From contig JBJELB010000011.1 of NCBI GenBank assembly GCA_051878935.1, forward strand, positions 7,028 through 71,027: a stretch of DNA of 64,000 bases, given 5' to 3'. The notes under the pieces are model-generated. The model was given only the letters and a program-made list of their open reading frames with translations, was not told the origin of the DNA and searched no databases. Of this stretch, positions 1 through 8,100 are shown piece after piece (position 1 is the first letter of the stretch; every line of letters begins with the position of its first letter). The stretch is from CANQDT01 sp051878935. GTDB lineage: Bacteria; Bacillota; Clostridia; Lachnospirales; Lachnospiraceae. Both the position numbers and the translations under genes were made by a program.

Positions 1-668
1 ATGTCAGTGCCACAGATGCCATTAATCTGGAGGGCAGTACGATCGTTCATGAAGACGGTCGTTGGTCCCGTGTCATTTATCTGACAACCGGTTCTGATGG
101 AATTGAGAAGTATAGGGAGGCTCCGGCACCGATTCGCATCGGTGATACCTATTATTTGGTGACATCCGGATGCAGCGGATGGAAAGCAAATGCCGTTATG
201 GCATTTGAAGCAAAATCTCCACTTGGGCCATACGTGCGCCAGAATCAATCTTTGATGACAGGCTCTTCCACGGATGGAAGTCCGGCCAGTACCAGTTTTA
301 ATTCGCAGAGCACCTGTATCCTGAAAGTTGGAAATGAATATATGTATATGGGCGACCGATGGAAAAATGCAGATTATAATCATGCAACTTCTTCGATTAA
401 ACGTTCTACTTATATCTGGCTTCCAATGGATATTTCGGAAGATGGTGTCTTATCGGTATCCTGGTCAGCATCATGGACATTCTCGGATGGTGAGATGACT
501 GGTGATGTTAATCGTGACGGCAAGGTGGATCAGGATGATATGATGATGATTTTAGATTATGCAACACAACAGTCAACCCTTACTATATTGCAGCAGGAAA
601 TAGCAGACTGTAACCTGGACGGGAAAGTTTCGGCGGTGGATGCATTATGTTTGTTGCATAATATCTAA
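1..668 (+). CDS. GH43 dockerin protein, 3' part only (5' end outside window)
   Basis: This is the last 221 codons of a secreted GH43 enzyme, open from base 3. It is a close paralogue of the C-terminus of the GH43 protein at 38250-41288, sharing its REAPAPIRIGDTYY and GDRWKNADYNHATSSIKRST stretches. Two of the catalytic-site signatures of beta-1,3-galactanase-type GH43 are present: the Glu of the REAP motif (visible residue 39) and the Gln of the SQST motif (visible residue 102). After the five-bladed-propeller end comes a two-repeat type-I dockerin from about base 502: a first Ca loop DVNRDGKVDQDD, then DCNLDGKVSAVDAL. The role is probably exo-acting removal of galactose from a beta-1,3-galactan, attached to a scaffold through the dockerin (inference from family). 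A hairpin follows the stop codon. Confidence 0.85.
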   Translation, partial: VSATDAINLEGSTIVHEDGRWSRVIYLTTGSDGIEKYREAPAPIRIGDTYYLVTSGCSGWKANAVMAFEAKSPLGPYVRQNQSLMTGSSTDGSPASTSFNSQSTCILKVGNEYMYMGDRWKNADYNHATSSIKRSTYIWLPMDISEDGVLSVSWSASWTFSDGEMTGDVNRDGKVDQDDMMMILDYATQQSTLTILQQEIADCNLDGKVSAVDALCLLHNI

Positions 669-672
669 TAAA

Positions 673-710
673 AATACCACCGTATCCCATTTTTGGAATA
701 CGGTGGTATT
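673..710. terminator. Bidirectional terminator between GH43 and araC
   Basis: A 16-bp inverted repeat (AATACCACCGTATCCC, 673-688, with its near-perfect complement at 695-710) has a loop of six bases. It separates two convergent genes and overlaps the last codon of the minus-strand regulator. The T-run is better on the minus strand, where TTTTTATT follows the stem. Confidence 0.85.
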
Positions 711-1563
711 ATATAGTGAAAAGTCTTTTTCGATATTGGCTGGGTGAATAACCGGTTTCCTTTTTAAAGATTCTGCTAAAATACAAAGCATCCTGATAAC
801 CAACAAAACCGGCAATTTCAGCAATCGTGAAGTCGTTATTGGCTAACAGTGATTTCGCTTTTTCAATACGGATATTGGTGATATACTGTCTTGGTGAAAT
901 GCCCGTATAATTTGTAAACCGTCGAATGAAAGAGTGATAATTGATGGCGTGATTTTTTGAATATTCCTTTAATGAGAAATTATATTCCGGGTGCCGTTTA
1001 AAATCACGAATGGCATTTTCGACGAATGCATCATAGGAAATCAATTGAGCGGTGGAATCATACCCACGTTTAAAATCAATCAAAAGCTCATGAAGCAGGC
1101 AGGTTATTTTCTCATGGTATAAAGGCTCTCGAAGTTGTATTTCCCGGATGATTTTATCCATAGTTTTGTTATACTTTTCATCAATTCCGACAAACAGGAT
1201 GGATGGCTGTTCTTTTTGAATAAAATCCTGAAACAAGGTTTCTTTTTCATAGGTAAAGTGTAACCAGTATACATCCGGCTGTTCTTTCAATTCGTAATAG
1301 TATTCCTGAAATTCATGTGGAGGATAGAGCAGGATATGCCCCTCTGTAACAACATGTTCTTGATTATGAATATTCGCATGGATTGTGCCCTGTGCGACAT
1401 AGAGGATCTGAAAATCGGCGGTCCCTTCAGGACGCTGGATGTGATAGTGAGGTTTTGTGATTAATTTATAGCGGCCGCAGCAATGAACAGTAAAATTAGG
1501 TTCTACTTCCGGGTAGGAAGTGCCAATATCAAAATCATATCCGGTATTTGAATACACAATCAT
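709..1563 (-). CDS. AraC-family transcriptional regulator (cupin + HTH)
   Basis: This 284-residue regulator has an N-terminal cupin-like sugar-sensing half (about residues 20-140, with the HYHIQRPEG stretch) and a C-terminal AraC double helix-turn-helix (about 185-282). The HTH region contains the usual second-helix signature AEIAGFVGYQDALYFSRIFK and the GYSPSQYRKR end. Soluble DNA-binding proteins of this kind generally activate adjacent glycoside-hydrolase genes in Lachnospiraceae. It lies divergent from the GH43 gene at 1721, sharing a 157-bp intergenic region, so it probably controls that gene and possibly the upstream one. The ATG is preceded by AGGAGGT on the minus strand, at close spacing. 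It is only distantly similar to the regulators at 4120 and 41422, which resemble each other more. Confidence 0.9.
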   Translation of the reverse strand: MIVYSNTGYDFDIGTSYPEVEPNFTVHCCGRYKLITKPHYHIQRPEGTADFQILYVAQGTIHANIHNQEHVVTEGHILLYPPHEFQEYYYELKEQPDVYWLHFTYEKETLFQDFIQKEQPSILFVGIDEKYNKTMDKIIREIQLREPLYHEKITCLLHELLIDFKRGYDSTAQLISYDAFVENAIRDFKRHPEYNFSLKEYSKNHAINYHSFIRRFTNYTGISPRQYITNIRIEKAKSLLANNDFTIAEIAGFVGYQDALYFSRIFKKETGYSPSQYRKRLFTI

Positions 1564-1577
1564 ACCTCCTTGCTGTT

Positions 1578-1620
1578 CTTATTATTGGATACATCAACTT
1601 TGTCCATGCTTTATGATAAT
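1578..1620 (-). promoter_or_regulatory. Minus-strand araC promoter with conserved upstream motif
   Basis: On the minus strand a TGGACA -35 box (complement of 1601-1606) lies 16-17 bp from an AT-rich -10 (TAATAA/AATAAG, 1578-1584). Immediately upstream of the -35 is TTATCATAA (complement of 1611-1619), the same layout as at 5023-5064 before the second araC gene. The motif is probably a shared operator. Confidence 0.5.
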
Positions 1621-1720
1621 ATGTGTATGGAAGTTTTGTCAATACTTATATAAAATAGTGACAGGATCAAAAGTCTTAATATGATCTCAGGGATAAATCA
1701 GGGCAAGGAAGGGGAAAAGT

Positions 1721-4108
1721 ATGAAAATGAGACATGTGAAAATTTTATCCATATTGATGACAGTAGTCATTATGTGCTCTTCTGTCATTACACCTCATGT
1801 TGTGGCAGTGGATGAAACGGCAGCGGTTATTGATATGGATACGTTGCTTAATGGGGAAACTCCATCGGTGAAGGCATACTTTACAGGAAAGGGAAGTATC
1901 ACATCGATTGAAAACGCAAAAGAGAAATTATTTGATGGTGCAGCTGATAACGATGAGAGTAATGTTTCCCATTACGTTGACTTACGTAATGGGTATTATG
2001 ATTATGATACCGCTGCTTATGTTGAATCCACAAAGTGTGGAGATATCGTATTTGATTTTGGGTACAATAAAGTAAATATTACAGGAGTTGAATTGTGGGC
2101 AAGAGCAGATTTCATTCAACGTATACAAGGGTTTCAGGTATTCGTTTCACAAGATGGAACATCATGGACTGCTTTGGCAGATAAGGTCAATGCGGTTTAT
2201 ACAGATACCGAGACATTGATTAGTTATGGTTATGTAACAACTGATGCGAAAGGCTCACAAACAGTAATCACGCCACTTGTAAATGATTATTATCGTTATG
2301 TTCGTGTGATAAATAAGGATAATGCTAGTTATGGCAGTATTGGTGAGATTGTATTTCATGGTTCAATAGAAGAAGGAGAGACATATTTTGTTCGTGATGC
2401 GAAACAGCTTCTTATAGCCGAGATGGAAAAGTATGGGGACCAAATCGAAGTACTGGATACGCTGGAATTACCACTCGTCGATACATTGGCTGCAATTGAA
2501 TGGTCGACTGACTGTGAGAACATACAGATTGAAAGCTTTGTGGGTGATTATGATATTGATGGGACGACAGGAACGTATTACAATGATCGGATTGATTTTT
2601 GGGCTGTGCAGACAGAGCAGCTTCAGACTGCTACGTTGACAGCAACGATTTCATATCCGGGAGAAGAAACGGATACTTATTCTGTTCCTGTTTCGATTTT
2701 GCCAAAGGGAACGAAAATCACCTATAGCAATTTTCAGGTAGGTGCCCCGTTATATGATAACAATGGAGCCAGAGTACAGGCACATGGTGGCGGTATCCAG
2801 AAATTTACCGTAGATGGAGTGACGAAGTATTATTGGTATGGCGAAGATAAGACCAGAATGAAATATAAAGTAACTTCACAAAACATTGATTCTGCCATAT
2901 CCGGACCGGTTCATTGTTATACTTCGACAGACCTTTATAATTGGACAGATGAGGGGGAAGTACTAAAGGTGTTTACTCCGTCCGTTTCGAAATCAACGTT
3001 ATATTATTGTGATGATGCGGAATATATGCAGAAACGAAAAGAAGAGTTTCTACAAGAGCCATATTTTGCAGCATTGTATGCAGATTATGATGATGAGCAG
3101 ATAGAGCGTGTGTTATTAAATCTGGATTCCAAGTGTGCTATTCTGGAACGTCCCAAAGTTATTTATAACGCAAAAAATGATAACTACGTTATGTGGTTTC
3201 ATGCAGATGGAAATTATAATCCGGATACCAACGGAAGAGGAGGGACGAATAATTATTCTCGCTCCCAGGGCGGTGTAGCAGTCAGTGATTCCCCAACAGG
3301 ACCATTTCGGTTGATCGACAGCTATCAGGCATATTATAAGCATAGAGCAATAGGGGATTCTTCTGATATGGCACAGGGAAATGATAAAACAGAAAATGGT
3401 ATCATTACATCGCTTGGAGCGAATGGTATGCTTCGCGATATGAACCTGTTTGTGGATGATGATGGGACGGGTTATATCATTTATTCTAGCGAGAATAATA
3501 AAACAGAATATATTGGAAAGCTTAATGATGATTATACCTATTTTGCAACAAATCCGGATGAAGCAGTGGAAGGTATTGATTTTATTCGTGCGATACCAAA
3601 TGAGAACCGTGAAGCACCGGCGGTATGCAAGTATAATGGCAAGTATTATATGATGACATCCGGACTCAGTGGATGGAACCCGAATGCCGCAAAGTATTAT
3701 GTGGCGGACAGTATGATGGGAACATGGATCGGTAAGAACAATCCATGTGTAGAAAGTGATATGGAACCCTCTAATTTGACATATAGAACGCAGAGTACCT
3801 GTATTCTTCCGGTCGATGAGGAAAAAGGAAAATATATCTATGTAGGAGACCGTTGGCTCTACGGTACTTCACAATATAATCCAGGCTCCTTGTTTGATTC
3901 CCGCTATATTTTTCTACCAATCACATTTGCAAAGGATGGCAGTATGTCGATTCAATATTATGAGGAATGGGAATTGGATGTAACAGAAGAGGTAAATCAC
4001 GATGTGAATCAAGATGGGCGTGTGACTGCTGTTGATGCCTTATTGGTACTGAAAAATGAAGGAAATACAGAATTTGCTTTGGAAATTTTAAAGGCTGCAT
4101 GCGTATAG
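1721..4108 (+). CDS. Secreted GH43 (exo-beta-1,3-galactanase-like) with F5/8-type domain and half-dockerin
   Basis: This 795-residue exported enzyme starts at the ATG after GGAAGGGG. Modules in order: signal peptide 1-29; a discoidin/F5-8C-like sugar-binding domain at about 45-215; a bacterial Ig-like linker at about 230-328; a GH43 five-bladed propeller at about 330-745; and a single dockerin repeat (DVNQDGRVTAVDAL) at about 757-795. The active-site set matches the galactanase-type GH43: Glu476 in ERPKVIYN, Glu631 in REAPAV and Gln691 in TQSTCIL. In that subfamily a Gln stands in for the usual base (known from characterised members). It probably releases galactose or a galactose-containing unit from beta-1,3-galactan outside the cell. 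The dockerin has only one of the two normal Ca-binding repeats, and the last codons (KAACV) lie inside the transcription terminator, so the second repeat seems to have been lost. Confidence 0.88.
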   Translation: MKMRHVKILSILMTVVIMCSSVITPHVVAVDETAAVIDMDTLLNGETPSVKAYFTGKGSITSIENAKEKLFDGAADNDESNVSHYVDLRNGYYDYDTAAYVESTKCGDIVFDFGYNKVNITGVELWARADFIQRIQGFQVFVSQDGTSWTALADKVNAVYTDTETLISYGYVTTDAKGSQTVITPLVNDYYRYVRVINKDNASYGSIGEIVFHGSIEEGETYFVRDAKQLLIAEMEKYGDQIEVLDTLELPLVDTLAAIEWSTDCENIQIESFVGDYDIDGTTGTYYNDRIDFWAVQTEQLQTATLTATISYPGEETDTYSVPVSILPKGTKITYSNFQVGAPLYDNNGARVQAHGGGIQKFTVDGVTKYYWYGEDKTRMKYKVTSQNIDSAISGPVHCYTSTDLYNWTDEGEVLKVFTPSVSKSTLYYCDDAEYMQKRKEEFLQEPYFAALYADYDDEQIERVLLNLDSKCAILERPKVIYNAKNDNYVMWFHADGNYNPDTNGRGGTNNYSRSQGGVAVSDSPTGPFRLIDSYQAYYKHRAIGDSSDMAQGNDKTENGIITSLGANGMLRDMNLFVDDDGTGYIIYSSENNKTEYIGKLNDDYTYFATNPDEAVEGIDFIRAIPNENREAPAVCKYNGKYYMMTSGLSGWNPNAAKYYVADSMMGTWIGKNNPCVESDMEPSNLTYRTQSTCILPVDEEKGKYIYVGDRWLYGTSQYNPGSLFDSRYIFLPITFAKDGSMSIQYYEEWELDVTEEVNHDVNQDGRVTAVDALLVLKNEGNTEFALEILKAACV

Positions 4109-4121
4109 CATGCAACCTTTT
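4090..4121. terminator. Terminator overlapping the 3' end of the GH43 gene
   Basis: The stem is AAAGG-c-TGCATGC (4090-4102) with GCATGCA-a-CCTTT (4108-4120) and a five-base loop. The GH43 stop codon TAG (4106-4108) is in the loop and right arm, so the hairpin also encodes the protein's C-terminus. It separates convergent genes and has T/A-rich flanks on both sides, so it may work in both directions. Confidence 0.75.
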
Positions 4122-4998
4122 AAGATGGATTTACAGTATGCTCTGTTCGATATGCTTTTGGTGTTGTGTGGTAGTATTCTTTAAAGGAACGGCTGAACTG
4201 CTCTGCAGAAGAATATCCACATTCCATAGCAATGTCGTGGATAGATTTGTTTGTTTTGCTAAGCGAGGTAGCAGCCCTTTTCATATTGTAGTAGAGTTTG
4301 AGTTCCCGGAATGTTTTATCATAGTTTTGTTTCAGGATACGCTGCGTTTGACGTGGACTACATTGAATCTGGTCAGCTAATTCTTCCAGGGTCAGTGTAT
4401 TACTTTTTCGGACAAATGCGTCATTGATGAGCTGATGACGGTATTCATTCAAGTCCATATTAATCAGTTTTTTTGTCTGAGAGGACTGAATACAGAGATG
4501 ACGGACTAAACATACAATAAACTGCATAAACAGACCTCTCATCAGAATATCATTGCCCAGAGCAGGATATTCATTTTCTTCATATATCTGATTCAGAATA
4601 TGAAGCATTGCAGCGTCAGAATCCTCACCAATATGAAATTCGGTATTATAAATCATATTGATAATTCCGGGTGCATTTGACGTCTTTTTCGTATTATGGG
4701 GGTGTATGGTAAGAGTGATACAATAATCCGTAATTCGTTCTCCCTTATCCGGTAGCTGCGAGTGTTCTATTTTGGGCCCGTGCATGAAGAAGGAACCGGG
4801 CGTCATTGGATAAGTAACACCACGGGAAGTCAGGGTTCCATGACCGTCCAGGATATAATTGATTTCAAAAAAGTGTTCACTGTGATAATGTGTATTGATG
4901 AAATAATCATAAATACCGTATTTACATTGCAGGAATGTTAAACGATAATTGTCAATATCAATCACAATTGGTTTTGATAAGATATATGGTAACTGCAT
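4120..4998 (-). CDS. AraC-family transcriptional regulator
   Basis: This 292-residue regulator has an N-terminal cupin (HYHSEHFFEINYILDGHGTL at about 37-56) and a C-terminal AraC HTH at about 190-287 (LEELADQIQCSPRQTQRILK, then AMECGYSSAEQFSRSFKEYY). It is clearly paralogous to the regulator at 41422: both share the FEINY-DG cupin motif and the RQ-QRILK-NY-KTFRE helix. It lies divergent from the 5169 gene across 170 bp and is convergent with the 1721 gene. The start ATG has GGGGG eight bases upstream on the minus strand. It probably senses an oligosaccharide released by the island's enzymes and activates neighbouring transcription units (inference). Confidence 0.9.
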   Translation of the reverse strand: MQLPYILSKPIVIDIDNYRLTFLQCKYGIYDYFINTHYHSEHFFEINYILDGHGTLTSRGVTYPMTPGSFFMHGPKIEHSQLPDKGERITDYCITLTIHPHNTKKTSNAPGIINMIYNTEFHIGEDSDAAMLHILNQIYEENEYPALGNDILMRGLFMQFIVCLVRHLCIQSSQTKKLINMDLNEYRHQLINDAFVRKSNTLTLEELADQIQCSPRQTQRILKQNYDKTFRELKLYYNMKRAATSLSKTNKSIHDIAMECGYSSAEQFSRSFKEYYHTTPKAYRTEHTVNPS

Positions 4999-5022
4999 AT
5001 TGAATCCCCCTTTTTCTCTACT

Positions 5023-5064
5023 ATTATAAGTTTTTTATGAATATTTGTCCATCGTTTATCATAA
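5023..5064 (-). promoter_or_regulatory. Promoter and putative operator of the minus-strand araC gene
   Basis: Minus strand: TGGACA (complement of 5046-5051), exactly 17 bp, then TATAAT (complement of 5023-5028). A near-palindromic TTATGATAA (complement of 5056-5064) sits directly upstream of the -35, as in the first araC promoter near 1601-1619. Confidence 0.7.
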
Positions 5065-5115
5065 TTTTGTTGATAAATTACGACGCATAGGTGAGTCATA
5101 TGTCACATTTTGCAA

Positions 5116-5145
5116 TTTTCAAATGAGTGAAAAATAAGATATAAT
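5116..5145 (+). promoter_or_regulatory. Promoter of the esterase-like gene
   Basis: TTTTCA (5116-5121), 18 bp, then TATAAT (5140-5145). The 35 bases ending in AGATATAAT align closely with the promoter at 10543-10571 (shared TTGC, TCAAA-GAG-GAAAA and AGATATAAT elements), which suggests common control. The predicted 5' leader is only about 17 bases. Confidence 0.6.
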
Positions 5146-5168
5146 AAAAAAAAGGAAGGTGAAGTAGT

Positions 5169-8100
5169 ATGAAAAAGAAAATAATATCAAGAATCTCGTC
5201 TGCAGTTCTTTCGTTATCGTTACTTTTCACCTCTGTTCCCATAATGGAATCAGAGGTGAAAGCAGCCGGTAATACGGTAACATTACAGGAACTGATAACG
5301 ACAGGAAATCTGGATGTGGAAGCGCAGGATGATACCTTTCAGTTTTCTGTTGCAACAAAGGATTATAATGCCTATATGTGGGTCCCGGAAGATGTGAAGC
5401 ATTTGACCGGACTCGTGACCGGTGTGACAAATCTGGTAGAACCCAAATTAATGTATTCTGCTACGCTCCGTCAGGTATGTAAAGAGATGAAGCTTGGCAT
5501 TGTATATTATATGCCTCATGAAAATACGGAACAGCCGGCCGGTGGCTATTTCTCCGATTTTAATAATGTGGATGGACATGCCGGTGAAAAATTGGATGAA
5601 ATGATGTCCAAACTGGCTGCTGTCTCCGGTTATGATGAGGTGCGTTATATTCCGTTTATTACGACAGGACATAGTGCCATGCTTTCAAATGCCTATGACA
5701 TTTCCCATTGGTATCCGAATCGTGTCATCGCACAAATTGCGATGGCGGGTGGTGCCGGTGGCGGCGGTATTGAGAAGGGTGTTCCGATGCTTTCTGCAGC
5801 GGGACAGTTCACGGAACATTGGACCGGCTATGGGAAAGACGGATATTTTGATTCCGAGCTGCCGAACTTTATTAACAACTATCGTTCTATCAGCAGTGAC
5901 TATCTGATCAGTCCGATGTGTGAATATGAAGCCGGACATTATGACTGGAGTGAACAGTCTAACCAAGGCGTTGCTTTTTATATCCGTAAAGCAGTACAAT
6001 ATCGTATCAATCCGGATGATTATGATGCAGATGGTAAACTAAAAGAAGATTACCGATTAGTTGATTTAACAGATGGATCGTTTGGATACCTTGCTTCTAT
6101 TGACATGTTTGCTACCTACCAGACAGCTGCGTTGGAAAGTGAGATTACGCATGGACCAAGCTCGGATTTTACAGAATCCAAGAGAAAGAAACTGTTGTGG
6201 TTCTTTGATAAAGAGCATTATGAGTTTACGAGAGATTTTACCATTGAACGTAAAAAATTAATAGAGGAACCTACAGTGGCCGCCGGAGATACGGCATATC
6301 CGGCGAAAGGAAAGCGTCACACTTTTGTGCAGATGAAAAAATTGGACGATTCCGGTGAAATCAATCAGAGCTACGGTTCCATGACACGCTATACCGGTGT
6401 AGGAATTGGAAATAAGGCTTATGAGAAACAATTAGAGAATGACCCAACCTCGTTCAGTATCGTAACATTAAAGCCGAATAAGGTACCCGCAAACCACGGC
6501 GGTGCCGGAGAGACCACGGATTATGACCCAGATCCTGAGCATGCGGCCTATCTGGTGCCTGAGATGGCGCCTATGGAATGGGTAGGATATCAGGTGGAAG
6601 AAAAGACTGATACGGATTCCGAAGATATTGCTGTTCAATGGCGTAACTATATGCGTTGGAAGAACAACCGTGTTTACTATCGTCAATCCGCACAGGACTG
6701 TTATGTGAATATTGTGTCGTATGACAATGATATATTTTCCTATGCCGTCGGAACGTTCCAGGTCAATATGGGACGCAACAATAGTGGCTTGGCACAAAAG
6801 ATACAGTTTGACGAGATGGAAGATGTGTCAGGAGATGATTTTTCTTTCACGATCACTCCGACATCCAGTGCAGGGCTGCCGGTTGATGTCATGGTGGAAT
6901 ATGGACCTGCAAAAGCAATTCCGTCAAAGGATGCGTATGGTAATTATCAATACAATGCAGATGGAAGTTTAACATATACCATTGTGGCGGATCAGGTACC
7001 GGAAAATGCGACCTATCCGATCGAAGTCCGGCTGGTAGCATCCCAGTTTGGTGCCAGTGCTGCTCAGAACAATGGTGAGGCAGTACAGCAGGCCGAGCCG
7101 GTAGAACGTACTTTTTATATTACAAAAGAAGGGGAACTTCTGAATACGGAAACCGGATTCTTTAATGGTAAAGCAATGCTGGCAAACGGAATGAACGGTT
7201 TACAAGTAGAAGGAAACGGCACCATTGTATTATCACAAAACCAGAAACCGGGCTTTACAGCATCCATGGCGGAGAAAAACAGCAGATTTCCGGATGGCTA
7301 CCAGCCGACGGATTATTGGTTGGATTATCACAATCAATGGAGTGCAAAAGCAGAAACAGGTTTCATTCCATTTTCTGCATTTACAAAGGGAGATAAAACC
7401 GAGATTGATTTATCGTTGCTGAATCAAATTGAGATTCAGGGGGATATCACTTCCGTCGAGGCGGCTGCATCTGTAAGTGATGTGTCACAACTAAGAGCTT
7501 TGCCTTGGGGAAACGGACAGACAGTATTGCAATGGTCCAAACCACAGGATGGCACTTGTGATCTTGTTCGGATTTATAAAGAGAAAGAATTACTAGGGGA
7601 GACGAATCTTAATTATATTACGGTTGCAGCAGAGAAGGGAGATAACCTTCGTGTTGTAGCAGTTAAGGACGGTCAGGAGTCTTCCGGTGTTATGGTAGAA
7701 GCTTCGACAGCTGCTGACCGGTATATGATAGATGATTTTGAAAAAGGTGATCTGCAGTATGGTATCGGTTGGATTGGTGATGTTCAGGGCAGTCAGGGTA
7801 CCTATGGATTTACTACATATAAAAATATTATGGCTGTAAAGAGTGAATCCCTGGGTAATCATTATCTGGGCTTGCGTACAAGCAGAACAGGTTCTTACTG
7901 GCCATCAACGATTTCAGCACCAATTCCGGGAACACTATCGGAAGATGTTACTGCGTTGTCTCTGTCGGCCATGGCATATACCGGTTCTAATCAGACTGGA
8001 GCACCGTCTTCCGGTGAAGAATTCCACATTTTGCTATCAGGAAGCAAAGAGGACGGTACGCACTATGAATACTGTTACAATGCAGGATTAGAAGTAGCAC

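Noticed and set aside
4099..4380. 93-codon plus-strand frame opposite the araC gene
   Set aside because: It lies antisense to the HTH end of a clear AraC regulator and has no ribosome site; it is a shadow frame.
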